Source of the DNA: an uncultured bacterium
GTDB lineage: Bacteria; Planctomycetota; UBA1135; GCA-002686595
Assembly: GCA_938083085.1 (NCBI GenBank)
Contig: CALLKX010000005.1
Coordinates: 24,573 to 88,572 of the forward strand
Direction: 5' to 3'
DNA length: 64,000 bases
Every line of letters starts with the position of its first letter. The first letter of the stretch is position 1. Under the pieces are notes generated by a model that saw nothing but the letters and a program-made list of their open reading frames with translations, made no database searches and was not told where the DNA came from. The position numbers and the translations under genes were made by a program. Of this stretch, positions 26,012 to 35,048 are shown one piece after another.

Positions 26012-27136
26012 CTAGCTGGCGGAGCGCCGGTCGCCTTGCATGGGCGACGAACGCTCCTCCACGAGCTCGTGGATCCAGCGCACCAGCTTGGGCTCCCAGT
26101 GCACGGAGCGGAAGCGCTCGCCGGTGATCCGGGCGCCCTCCCTGAGGCGGCGGAAGAGCGTCGGCGTCTCGATCAGCCGGCGCATGGCGGCGCCGAGGCC
26201 GTTGGGGCACCGCGGCGCCACGAGGACGCCGTTGTCGCCGTCTTCCACCAGCTCCGGAATGGCCCGCCAGCGCGTCGAGATGACGGGCAGGCCCGATTGC
26301 ATGGCCTCCAGGATCACGCCCGGCATCCCCTCGCGCTTGTGGTAGCTGGGGAACACCAGCACGTCGTGGTTCCTGAGGACCTCTTCCACTCCACCTTCGG
26401 GGGGAGCTTCAAGGAACTGGCACCGATCCCCAAGGTCCACGCCGTCCATGGTGAAGCCGACGTGGTGCGGGCCCACGAGGGTGAGCGAGGCCCCGTCCGG
26501 AAGGCGCTTCGAAGCCTCGACGGCCTCAAGGATGCCCTTCTCGGGCCGAATCGGCCCGAGGTAGAGGAAGCGACGGGCCTGGTCGGGGCGGGCGCCGTTG
26601 AACCGAGTTGCGTTCCGTGTCGTTGGCCACCATCGCACGCGGCGGCAGTCGTCCGAGCTCTTGAATCGTTCGCACAGCGAATGCGTCTGGAGGAGGACGC
26701 GGTCGGCCATCAGGGTGGAGCGCTCGAACGTCTGACGGGTACGTTCATTGGCCTCGTCGGCGAGCAGGTCGAGATCGCCTCCGAAGACCCGGACCATCAG
26801 GGGGACCCCGCGTGCCTTGCAGGCGGACCGGACGATGCCGCCCGAGCGCAGCAAGCCGCCGGCAGATGTATTGAAGAGCACCGCGTCGAAGCGGGACCAC
26901 GGGGTCGTGATGCGGCCCACGAGGCTGGCAAAGACGCGCGCCTCGTCGATGGACTGACGGAGCGGGCTGCGGCCCTCGCGCGTGACCGAGAGGTCGTGGA
27001 CGACGACCTCCAGCGAGGGCTCCCGAAGGAGCGCCTCCAGCATGGAGGCGAAGGACAGCTGGATGCCGCTCACGAACTCCTCGTCCGCCGGCACGGGGCC
27101 GATCACGAGGACTCGTTTTTGGCGGCGTTCAGCCAC
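26012..27136 (-). CDS. Glycosyltransferase family 4
   Basis: The 374-residue protein starts at a GTG (27136), opening KRVLVIGPVPADEEFVSGIQLSFASMLEAL, the glycine-containing N-terminal loop of GT-B enzymes. The C-terminal domain has FLYLGPIRPEKGILEAVEAS and the E-x7-E region EGMPGVILEAMQSGLPVISTRWRAIPELVEDGDNGVLVAP, which binds the nucleotide sugar. It probably adds a hexose to a surface glycan or lipid precursor at the cytoplasmic face. It has only moderate likeness to the Stp1-like enzyme at 11957. It lies next to and divergent from the 2,152-residue exported protein, but I see no functional link. Confidence 0.88.
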   Translation of the reverse strand: MAERRQKRVLVIGPVPADEEFVSGIQLSFASMLEALLREPSLEVVVHDLSVTREGRSPLRQSIDEARVFASLVGRITTPWSRFDAVLFNTSAGGLLRSGGIVRSACKARGVPLMVRVFGGDLDLLADEANERTRQTFERSTLMADRVLLQTHSLCERFKSSDDCRRVRWWPTTRNATRFNGARPDQARRFLYLGPIRPEKGILEAVEASKRLPDGASLTLVGPHHVGFTMDGVDLGDRCQFLEAPPEGGVEEVLRNHDVLVFPSYHKREGMPGVILEAMQSGLPVISTRWRAIPELVEDGDNGVLVAPRCPNGLGAAMRRLIETPTLFRRLREGARITGERFRSVHWEPKLVRWIHELVEERSSPMQGDRRSAS

Positions 27137-27466
27137 GCGCTTGCCCCGGGTTCAGGCACTGCGTGGCGATCTCGACGGTCGTTCCCTTCACATCGGGCTG
27201 CTGGACAGCGGGGATGGTGGTGGTGGACTTCATGGCGCGACCCGTTCTCGATTGGATCGACTGCCCTGTCCGTCCAACTGAAGGCCGTCAGGCCATCTGG
27301 GCCGAGACGCCGCCCCACGACGGCCAAGGGCGTCGATCCCCGCCCTGGGTGCCGGCCCGCAAGAATCCCTGGATGTGACCAACCTGCGCCGTTCGCCTAC
27401 CGTTGGAACTGTGAACTGGACCGCTCTCCCCGACCGGGAGGGGGCCAGCGCAGCCAACGGACGTCC
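27137..27466. other. Intergenic stretch with no feature seen
   Basis: This 330-base gap lies between the divergent glycosyltransferase and the giant exported protein. Short open frames on both strands have no recognisable product and no clear third-position bias. I saw no terminator, repeat or RNA structure. The promoters of both flanking genes must lie here. Confidence 0.4.
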
Positions 27467-30400
27467 ATGAAGCTCTCAATTCGGTCCCTCTCTCTCGCGC
27501 TCCTCCTTGTCGCCGCCCCCGCGCAGGGGCAGATCCCGCCTTCGCGACAGGCCGGTCAGCCAGTGGGCTTTGAGGAGACCTTCGCTCTCGCCGAGGATCG
27601 CGGCGCTGTGCTGGAGCAGCTCTTGCCTGGGAGCCCGGAGCACTACTTCTATTCGTGCTTGTACCTCCAGCAGACCGGGGCGCTCGATCGAGCGGAGGCG
27701 CTGCTCGAGCGCTGGCGAGAGACGGGGTCGACGCCGGCGTTGCGGCAGATCGAGGCCCGGCAGGCCCTGCTGCGGGCGTCCGACGATCCTGCGCTGACCT
27801 TCAAGTTCCTCGAGGATGAACTCGGCCTGAAGTTCAACCATCGCCGCGACTCGTCGGACGCGGTGACGAAGCTCCCCCAGGCGTTCGATCAGGCGTCCGT
27901 TGGCGCGAGTGCCCTCATCAAGGCGGCCCTGAGACGCGAGGACGGGCGGGGTGTCAGCGAGCTCAGCCGGGCGATCCAACGCTCGCTCCTGACGGCGATG
28001 ACCCTCACCAAGGCCCAGCGCGGCGCGGTGCTCGACCAGCTGGAGTGGCCGGATGCTCCCGGCCTCGTGGCGGCGATCGAGGTGGACCTCCGCGACCACC
28101 CCAAGGCCACCTTCGGATCCAGGGCCATCCATAAGCGGCTCTTCCTCGACCAGCTGGAGGAGCTCCGCCGGCGTCGGCCCGAGCTGCTCTCGAACCGGCT
28201 CTATGTGGAGTCGGTGCTGAGCCGCCTTGCCCCGGCGGACGGCGCGTCCATGGGGGACCGAGCGGTGCGCGCGGCCTATCTGGACCGTGCGCTCGCCTTT
28301 GCGGACCAGCTCCCAGAGTCGTTCAACTCGATCAAGGTGCACCTCCTCTACCACCGGCTCGTCCTTGACCTCGACGAGGGTCAGGTGGACCAGGAGCGCT
28401 TCATGCGCTACCTGCGCCTGCCGCGCCAGGTCGGCTATCTGGACCTGGAGCCGCAGGCCCGGGCCGCTGCCGCGGGCCTCGGCGATGCGGTCGGCGGGGC
28501 GACCCGGCTCCCGGCTGTGGGGAATGATGAGCCCGTGGTCCAGGAGCTGCTGGAGACGTCGCTCCGGGGCCAGGCGGGCTATCAAGCCTATCTGGCTGTG
28601 CTCCCCGAGCGCTTCGTCCGGCGAGCATGGGCCCGGACCCAGCTGCTCTACGGCGGCGAGGGCGACCAGGATGGGCTGATCGAGATGGTCGGCGGACCGG
28701 CTCAGGCCGAGGCCTTGAGGAACCTCGTCGAGCTCGACTTCGAGCGGACGAACCCGTCGCGCTTCGCGGCGGGCGAGGACGTCTCGCTCTCGGTGCGAAT
28801 GAAGAACGTGGACTCGGTCCTGATCAAGGTCTTCCGCGTGGACCCGGTCGCTTACTTCGACCTCTTTGACCGGTCGATCTCCACCAACATCAACCTGGAC
28901 GGGCTGGTCACCAACGACCAGTTCACGGTCGACCTGGACGCCCCGCCCATGCGGCGCGTGGAGCGTCGGATCGACCTGCCCGCGGTGGATGAGCCGGGGA
29001 CCTACGTGGTCGAGCTGATCGGGGGGGGCGTGGCCAGCCGCGCCATCGTCCGCAAGGGGCGCCTCGACCTCATCGAGCGAGTCGGGCCGAACGGGCACGT
29101 GTTCGCGGTCTTCGACGGCGAGCGGCAGCAGGTCATGGACGCGGTCCTGCGCTTTGGCGAGCGGGACTTCGCGGCCAACGAGCAGGGCTACATCCGCCTC
29201 CCCTTCACGACCGAGGCGCAGGAGCGGCGCGTGCTCGTCCGGTCCGGCGCGCTGTCGGCCGTGACGACTTTCCCTCATCGCGCCGAGTCCTACTCGCTCG
29301 ATGGCGCGACCCACATTGCCGCCGAGGCCCTGATCGAGGGGAACCGCGCGAGGATCATTGTCCGCCCGCGCCTGACGCTCAACGGTCAGCGCCTCTCGCT
29401 GGATCGGGTGGAGGATCTCGAGCTGGAGGTCGAGTCCTGGGACTTCGAACAGGCCATCTCGACCCTCACGGTGGGTGACCTGCAGGCCACCTCCGTTGCG
29501 CTCCTGGACCCTGACGGTGACGGGTCCGCGGCGCCGGGGGTGCTCGTGGCCGAGATCCAGGTCCCCGAGCGGCTGCGTCAGCTGCGGATCCAGCTCAAGG
29601 GCAGGGTCCGCCGGTCCGTGGATGGGGAGCGGGTGTCCCTCTCCTCGAAGCAGAGGATCGTCTCGGTCAACGGGATCGCCCGGAGCTCGACCGTGGGGCA
29701 GGCCATGCTCCGGCGGGATCCAGGCGCGTACAAGATCGAGCTGCGGGGCCGGAACGGTGAGGCCCTGCCGAGCCGCGCGGCGCGGGTCTCCGTCTGGACG
29801 GCCTACTCGTCGCGCTCGACCTCCAAGGAGCTCCGCTCCGATGACCTGGGGCACCTCGACCTCGGCGCGCTCAAGGGGGCGACGAGGATCAGGGTCACCG
29901 GTGAGGGGATCGGGACCAACGACTGGTCGCTCCCGGACGGGGTGGTCAGGGGGCTCCCGGGGGAGCTCAACACGAGGGTCGGACGGGCGCTCCGCGTCCC
30001 GTTCGAGGGTACAGGCTCCCTGCAGCCGTCCGACGTCTCGTTGATCGAGCTCCGCGCCGAGCACCCGGCTTTCGACCGGTTCTCAGCCCTCTCGCTCGAG
30101 CCCGGCTACCTGGTGCTGGGGGACCTCCAGCGCGGGAGCTATGCGCTCCGGATCCACGACACCGGGCAGACCTTCCGCGTCCAAGTCGAGGAGGGCGAGG
30201 TGCGCGCAGGGTTCGTGCTCAGCCAGCACCGCGCCCTGCCGCTCTCGAGCGAAGCGCCGCTCACGATTCGGGGGGTCCGTTCCACGGACGACGGCCTCAC
30301 GGTCGACCTCGCCGGGGTCTCGGCGAGCACCCAGGTGGCGGTCCTCGGTTCGCGCTTCCAGGGGCACCAGGACCCCGCGGAGGAGCTCGCCTTGCGTCAC

Positions 30401-33400
30401 GTGTCGGGCCGCTCTTCGCGGACCCTGGTCGCCCCCGCGACGACGTATGACTCGGGCCGTGCCATCGGGGAGGAGTACCGGTACATCCTCAGCCGACGGG
30501 CCCAGGAGATCTATCCGGGGAACATGCTCGCCCGGGCCTCGCTACTCCTGAACCCCTGGGTCCTGTCCGAGACGACGGACCGGATGGAGTCCGCCTTCGA
30601 GCTGACCAATGAGCTGATCGGCTTGGGCGGCGGAGCTGGGGGCAAGTTCGGCGGCCGCGGCGGCGGCCGCGCACGGAAGTCCAAGGGCGAAGGGGTCGAC
30701 TCCCTGGACCTCAACTTCCTGGCCCGCCCGGCGGTGATCCTCGCGGGGCTGACGCCGGACGCCCAGGGGCGCGTGCAGATCCCGATGGGGGCCTTTGATG
30801 GGCTGCAGCAGTTCCGGATCGTGGCCTTTGATGGCGCCGTGACCACCTCTCGTGAGGTCCTTCGTGCGCCGCGGCCCATCGCCGTCCGCGACGAGCGCCT
30901 GGCAGACGGGCTGGACCCCGCGCGCCCCATGACGCAGCAGCGTCAGATCAAGGTCCTGGAGGCCGGGGATGAGCTCGTGATCCGGGATGGGCCCAACGCC
31001 GACGCGCAGACGTTCCAGACCCTCGGCGATGTGTTCCGGCTCTACGCCACCATGACGGCGGGCGCCCCCGGGCGCCCCTCGCTGGAGCCCTTCGAGTTCC
31101 TCACCCGCTGGCCGGCGCTCGACGCCGCCGAGAAGCGGGCGCTCTACTCGGAGTACGCGTGCCACGAGGTCAATGTCTTCATCCACGAGAAGGACCCCGG
31201 CTTCTTCCGCGAGGTCGTGGCTCCATACATCGCGAACAAGGGGGGCAAGACGTTCATAGACGATTGGCTCCTCGGGGAAGACCTCGCCGGCTACCTCGAG
31301 CCGTGGCGGTACCAGGAGCTGAACGCCGTCGAGCGCATCCTCCTGCTGCGCCGGCTGGACCTCGACGCCGAACGGTCCGCGCAGGACCTCCTGGCGACGG
31401 TGCCGGCGGGCGTCTTCTCCCTGGATCGAGTCTTCGCCTCGGTGCTCGCGAGCCGCAGTATGGACAGGCGTCGGTCGCTCCTCGACACGAAGCTCGCGGA
31501 GGTCCGCAAGCAGGTCGCGCCCTCCCAATCGGCCTCGCCTGCGCGGCCGGGCGCCGGTGGCGGCGGTGGCAGCGGTGGGCCCTCGAGCCCGGGGCCCGCA
31601 GGGCCCTCCTCGCCCGCGCCGGACGCCAAGGCGTTGACCCAGGACAAGCTCGGAGCGCTCGGATACGGGGGCGACGTCGCGGGGAGCGACGACTTCTTCC
31701 TCGGTAGGGCTCTCTCGGATAGCCCCGTGGAGCGCGGGCGAGAGGTGCAGGAGCCGACGGAGAGCTTCGCCGGGGGCGAGATCGTCGAGGAGCTCGAGGT
31801 CGTGGCAGGGCTGTGGTTCGAGGGGGGCGACCTCGACTCCTCCCGAGCGCTCTACCGGGACCTCGACCCGACGCAGGCGCTCGCCGAGACGCACTACTGG
31901 CGCGTGCGGCGCGAGGACATGACCTACCGGCTCGTGCCGATCTCGCCCTTCTGGGCAGACTTCGCCGCCGCCGCTGGCCCCTTCTATTCGGCCCACTTCC
32001 CGACCGCGACCCGCAGCGCCACCGAGGCGCTCCTGGCCCTGGCCTTCCTGGACCTGCCCTTCTCCGCGGAGGAGAGCGAGGTCGAGGTGGACGGGCGCAG
32101 CGTCCGCTTGACCGTGGGGTCCCCGGCGCTGGTGGCCCTCGAGGACATCGCGCCGTCCGCAGCGGACCCGGGTCAGCAGCAGCGAATCCTGGTCGGCCAG
32201 GACTTCTTCGAGCTGAGCCGCCCGATGGAGAAGGTCGAAGGCGTCGACCGGGACCGGTTCATCACCGGTGAGTTCCTGGTGGGGGTGCCCTACGGCTGCC
32301 GCATGGTGCTCTCCAACACGTCCTCGGCGCCGGTGGAACTCGTGGCCCTCGTGCAGATCCCCGAGGGCGCCCTTCCCGTGGACGGCAACCGTGTGACGAA
32401 CGGGGAGCTCGTGACCCTGCCGGCGTACGGGACCCGATCCCTCGAGGTGGCCTTCTACTTCCCCTCTCCCGGCGAGTTCCAGGACTACCCCGTCCACGCC
32501 GGGAAGGGAGAGGTGCTGCTCGGCGCGGCGCCTGCTCGTACGCTGACGGTCGTCGAGGAGCTCTCCGAGGTGGATCGATCTACCTGGGATTGGATCTCGC
32601 AGAACGGATCGGTCGAGGAAGTGGTCGCCTTCCTCGAGGCGGGGAACCCTCTGATGGTCGACCTCTCGCGGGTTGCCTGGCGCATGGGCGACCAGGGGTC
32701 GTTCGACGCGATCACGGCCTCGCTGGGGGCCCGGCAGGTGAGCGCTCCGGTGCTCGAGCAGTACGCCATCAAGCTGCGGGATGAGGCGGGCACGAGGCGC
32801 TTCCTCTCGACCAACGGGCGCGTCCTCGGCCTCGTTCAGGCGCCCTTCCAGTCGCCGCTCTACACGGCGAGCGCCCTCGATCGGGGTCTCTACGAGCACC
32901 TCGCCTTCGAGCCGCTGGTCCGTGGAAGGAGCCACGAGGCGGGCTCCGAGCGACGGATTCTCAACGACCAGTTCGCGGCCCAGTACCGGAGGTTCTTGCG
33001 GCGCATCAGCCTCGGGACCGGCATGACCGGCTCGGATCGGATGGAGCTCGCCTACTACCTGCTCCTCCAGAACCGGATCGGGGAGGCGCTCGCGGCCTTT
33101 GACGCGGTGGAGCCTGAGGGCGTCGAGATGGCGCTGCAGTACGACTACATGTCCGCCTACATGGACTTCTATCGGGGGGACACCGCCCACGCCAGGGAGG
33201 TGGCTTCGCGCCACGTGGATCACCCGGTGGATCGCTGGAGGCAGCGCTTCCAGGGGGTCATCGCCCAGCTCGATGAGATCGAGAGCGGCAAGGTCGGGGA
33301 CGCTGACCTCGGGGACGGCCGCGACGCGGCGCAGAACGCTCTCGCCGCCACCGAGCCGATCCTCGAGTTCGAGATGGACGGGAGCCTCCTGAAGATCTCC

Positions 33401-33925
33401 CACGAGCGGGTCGGCGATGTCGAGTTGCGTTACCACCTGATGGACGTGGAGTTCCTCTTCTCCGCCAACCCCTTCGTGCGCGGCGAGGTCGGTCAGTCGA
33501 GCCTGATCGAGCCGAACCGTGTGGAGGTCGTCTCCCTCGACGGGGCGAGCCTCTCCACGACGATCCCGCTCCCCGCAGACCTGGAGCGATCGAATCTGTT
33601 CGTCGAGGTCCGCGGAGCGGGCATCACGCGCCGGGGGACCTACTTCTCCTCTCGCCTGACGGTCCAGGGGCTCGAGCGTTATGGGCAGCTGCGGGTGGTC
33701 GACAGCGAGGGGCTCAAGCCCATCTCGAAGGCCTACGTGAAGGTCTACGGCATGGCTGGCGGCGAGGTGCGCTTCATCAAGGACGGCTACACCGACCTGC
33801 GCGGCCGCTTCGACTACGCCTCGGTTTCTGGGTACGAGGGACCGCCGGTCTCGCGCTACTCGGTGCTGGTGCTCCACGAGGAGGCGGGCGCGACCATCAC
33901 GGAGCTCTCGCCGCCCATCCGCTGA
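27467..33925 (+). CDS. Giant exported protein, alpha-2-macroglobulin-like in layout
   Basis: The ATG at 27467 starts a signal peptide (SIRSLSLALLLVAAPAQGQ), giving 2,152 residues. The first 250 residues are helical and TPR-like (AEALLERWRETGSTPALRQIEARQALL). From about 420 a long series of beta-sandwich segments follows (PSRFAAGEDVSLSVRMKNVDSVLIKVFRV; DEPGTYVVELIGGG; AYSSRSTSKELRSDDLGHLDL), resembling macroglobulin-type domains. NFLARPAVILAGLTPDAQGRVQIPMGAFDGLQQFRIVAFDG near 1,085 resembles the A2M core segment. No C-x-E-Q thioester is present. Two low-complexity linkers occur: Gly-rich at 1,052-1,066 and Gly/Ser/Pro at 1,357-1,388. A helical repeat at about 1,850-1,950 and a last beta domain close the protein. 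Few cysteines. The family is uncertain. An intrinsic terminator follows at 33973. Extracytoplasmic location is inferred from the signal peptide. Confidence 0.75.
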   Translation: MKLSIRSLSLALLLVAAPAQGQIPPSRQAGQPVGFEETFALAEDRGAVLEQLLPGSPEHYFYSCLYLQQTGALDRAEALLERWRETGSTPALRQIEARQALLRASDDPALTFKFLEDELGLKFNHRRDSSDAVTKLPQAFDQASVGASALIKAALRREDGRGVSELSRAIQRSLLTAMTLTKAQRGAVLDQLEWPDAPGLVAAIEVDLRDHPKATFGSRAIHKRLFLDQLEELRRRRPELLSNRLYVESVLSRLAPADGASMGDRAVRAAYLDRALAFADQLPESFNSIKVHLLYHRLVLDLDEGQVDQERFMRYLRLPRQVGYLDLEPQARAAAAGLGDAVGGATRLPAVGNDEPVVQELLETSLRGQAGYQAYLAVLPERFVRRAWARTQLLYGGEGDQDGLIEMVGGPAQAEALRNLVELDFERTNPSRFAAGEDVSLSVRMKNVDSVLIKVFRVDPVAYFDLFDRSISTNINLDGLVTNDQFTVDLDAPPMRRVERRIDLPAVDEPGTYVVELIGGGVASRAIVRKGRLDLIERVGPNGHVFAVFDGERQQVMDAVLRFGERDFAANEQGYIRLPFTTEAQERRVLVRSGALSAVTTFPHRAESYSLDGATHIAAEALIEGNRARIIVRPRLTLNGQRLSLDRVEDLELEVESWDFEQAISTLTVGDLQATSVALLDPDGDGSAAPGVLVAEIQVPERLRQLRIQLKGRVRRSVDGERVSLSSKQRIVSVNGIARSSTVGQAMLRRDPGAYKIELRGRNGEALPSRAARVSVWTAYSSRSTSKELRSDDLGHLDLGALKGATRIRVTGEGIGTNDWSLPDGVVRGLPGELNTRVGRALRVPFEGTGSLQPSDVSLIELRAEHPAFDRFSALSLEPGYLVLGDLQRGSYALRIHDTGQTFRVQVEEGEVRAGFVLSQHRALPLSSEAPLTIRGVRSTDDGLTVDLAGVSASTQVAVLGSRFQGHQDPAEELALRHVSGRSSRTLVAPATTYDSGRAIGEEYRYILSRRAQEIYPGNMLARASLLLNPWVLSETTDRMESAFELTNELIGLGGGAGGKFGGRGGGRARKSKGEGVDSLDLNFLARPAVILAGLTPDAQGRVQIPMGAFDGLQQFRIVAFDGAVTTSREVLRAPRPIAVRDERLADGLDPARPMTQQRQIKVLEAGDELVIRDGPNADAQTFQTLGDVFRLYATMTAGAPGRPSLEPFEFLTRWPALDAAEKRALYSEYACHEVNVFIHEKDPGFFREVVAPYIANKGGKTFIDDWLLGEDLAGYLEPWRYQELNAVERILLLRRLDLDAERSAQDLLATVPAGVFSLDRVFASVLASRSMDRRRSLLDTKLAEVRKQVAPSQSASPARPGAGGGGGSGGPSSPGPAGPSSPAPDAKALTQDKLGALGYGGDVAGSDDFFLGRALSDSPVERGREVQEPTESFAGGEIVEELEVVAGLWFEGGDLDSSRALYRDLDPTQALAETHYWRVRREDMTYRLVPISPFWADFAAAAGPFYSAHFPTATRSATEALLALAFLDLPFSAEESEVEVDGRSVRLTVGSPALVALEDIAPSAADPGQQQRILVGQDFFELSRPMEKVEGVDRDRFITGEFLVGVPYGCRMVLSNTSSAPVELVALVQIPEGALPVDGNRVTNGELVTLPAYGTRSLEVAFYFPSPGEFQDYPVHAGKGEVLLGAAPARTLTVVEELSEVDRSTWDWISQNGSVEEVVAFLEAGNPLMVDLSRVAWRMGDQGSFDAITASLGARQVSAPVLEQYAIKLRDEAGTRRFLSTNGRVLGLVQAPFQSPLYTASALDRGLYEHLAFEPLVRGRSHEAGSERRILNDQFAAQYRRFLRRISLGTGMTGSDRMELAYYLLLQNRIGEALAAFDAVEPEGVEMALQYDYMSAYMDFYRGDTAHAREVASRHVDHPVDRWRQRFQGVIAQLDEIESGKVGDADLGDGRDAAQNALAATEPILEFEMDGSLLKISHERVGDVELRYHLMDVEFLFSANPFVRGEVGQSSLIEPNRVEVVSLDGASLSTTIPLPADLERSNLFVEVRGAGITRRGTYFSSRLTVQGLERYGQLRVVDSEGLKPISKAYVKVYGMAGGEVRFIKDGYTDLRGRFDYASVSGYEGPPVSRYSVLVLHEEAGATITELSPPIR

Positions 33926-33972
33926 GCGGACCTCTCAGGGCTCGATGAGACGACATCGAGCGGAGCTGGATC

Positions 33973-34013
33973 GCGCGCGACGCCCACGAGCGGGGCGTCG
34001 CGCGCTATGTTTT
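33973..34013 (+). terminator. Strong rho-independent terminator after the giant exported protein
   Basis: GCGCGCGACGCCC (33973-33985) pairs perfectly over 13 bases with GGGCGTCGCGCGC (33993-34005) around a 7-base loop, followed by TATGTTTT (34006-34013). It lies 47 bases after the stop codon. Confidence 0.9.
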
Positions 34014-34073
34014 GCCCTTGGCTCCTGGCTCCTGTGCTCCTGGCTCCGGGCGGTGCCCGCCGGGCCGACTCCC

Positions 34074-34436
34074 ATGAAGATCCCCACCCGCGATGAGCTC
34101 CGCGCCGAGCTCGCAGGCTTCGACGAGACCCGCAAGAAGGTCATCGGCGGCATGCTGGCCATCATGTTCCAGTCACCGGAGAAGGCGCGTGACCGGGGCT
34201 GGCTCGCGGAGCAGTTCACCCAGGTCGCCCTGCTGACCGGCCAGTTCGAGGCGGTGGAGCATGCCCACGAGGGCGTGGAGGTCGCGCAGGCGTGGATCCG
34301 GTCGAACATCGACCCCGTGCTGAACGCCTGCTTCGCGCTCTTCATCATCGTGGCCGAGGATGTCCAGGGCGACGAGGCGGCGAAGGAGCTCACCACGTCC
34401 GACGCGATGTTGCGCGCCCTGGCTTACTTCGCCTGA
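34074..34436 (+). CDS. Small conserved-looking hypothetical helical protein
   Basis: The ATG at 34074 gives 120 residues, largely helical and soluble: KIPTRDELRAELAGFDETRKKVIGGMLAIMFQSPEKARDRGWLAEQFTQVALLTGQFEAVEHAHEGVEVAQAWIRSN, then a hydrophobic helix LNACFALFIIVAEDVQGDEAAKE. I recognise no family. A longer frame from 33945 exists but its upstream part covers the terminator, so it is unlikely. The last 13 bases overlap the convergent acpH-like gene. No signal peptide is visible. It appears to be on its own. Confidence 0.6.
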   Translation: MKIPTRDELRAELAGFDETRKKVIGGMLAIMFQSPEKARDRGWLAEQFTQVALLTGQFEAVEHAHEGVEVAQAWIRSNIDPVLNACFALFIIVAEDVQGDEAAKELTTSDAMLRALAYFA

Positions 34437-35032
34437 GCGTCGAGCGACCGGAGCGACTGGCGGCGGGCCTCGAGCCAGGCCCTGGCGTCGGGCCAGACCT
34501 CCAGGACGCATGCCTCGATCTCGTCGTAGCGCTGGCCCAGCTCTTCGAAGCCGTCGGTGATGGGCGTCTCGCGCCGCATGCGCCCGGCGATCCCTTGGAG
34601 GGCGCGCCGGATGTTCCTCGGGTCTCCATACCCCCTGAGCCAGTCCTCGGTTGCCATGCGCGGGGCGACTTCGACGAGCCTGGGCGGAAGGAGGTGGGCG
34701 AAGGTCTCGAAGGAGCGGTAGAGGCTGCCCGTGACCTCCTCGACCGGCTGGGGGTGTAGCTCGTCCCAGCGCCGGGCCAGGATGTGGTCGGCGAACACGT
34801 CCAGGAGGATCCCGGCGAAGCGGCGCAGCTCGGCGGGGAACCGCGCGCGCTCGGCGCGCACCCTGGGATGATCGTCGAACCACTGGTCCAGCGCGCGGTG
34901 CTCGTGGAGCGCGAAGCGCATGGCCGCGGGGAGCCGATCGACCTCGAGGCCGCGCCCGAAGTCACCGAGCAGCGCCCCGAGCCGGGCCTCGTCGGTGGGC
35001 TCGGCGAGGGTGACGTGCGCGAGGTAGTTCAC
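34424..35032 (-). CDS. acpH: Acyl carrier protein phosphodiesterase (AcpH, DUF479)
   Basis: The GTG at 35032 starts the 202-residue protein with VNYLAHVTLAEPTDEARLGALLGDFGRG, the distinctive AcpH/DUF479 opening. ALHEHRALDQWFDDHPRVRAERARF and the following FAGILLDVFADHILARRWDELHP contain the conserved H-x6-D and D-H pairs that bind the metal in this HD-like fold. The enzyme removes the 4'-phosphopantetheine group from acyl carrier protein in the cytoplasm. It starts 16 bases after the stop of the RluD-like gene, so the two are probably co-transcribed. Its 3' end overlaps the convergent 34074 gene by 13 bases. Confidence 0.85.
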   Translation of the reverse strand: MNYLAHVTLAEPTDEARLGALLGDFGRGLEVDRLPAAMRFALHEHRALDQWFDDHPRVRAERARFPAELRRFAGILLDVFADHILARRWDELHPQPVEEVTGSLYRSFETFAHLLPPRLVEVAPRMATEDWLRGYGDPRNIRRALQGIAGRMRRETPITDGFEELGQRYDEIEACVLEVWPDARAWLEARRQSLRSLDAQAK

Positions 35033-35048
35033 CGGCGGAATTGGGGGG

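Noticed and set aside
26036..27466. Long N-terminal extension of the giant protein antisense to the glycosyltransferase
   Set aside because: The extension lies over a glycosyltransferase gene on the other strand, while the ATG at 27467 begins a signal peptide.
30542..33877. Minus-strand open frame of 1,111 codons under the giant exported protein
   Set aside because: It is a high-GC shadow: no domain, no start near a plausible ribosome site, and it lies fully antisense to a gene with a signal peptide and ordered domains. The 862-codon frame at 27476-30064 is rejected on the same grounds.
34015..34050. Short TGGCTCC-type direct repeats before the 34074 gene
   Set aside because: The units are short and imperfect, and fit base composition after the terminator; no regulatory meaning can be supported.
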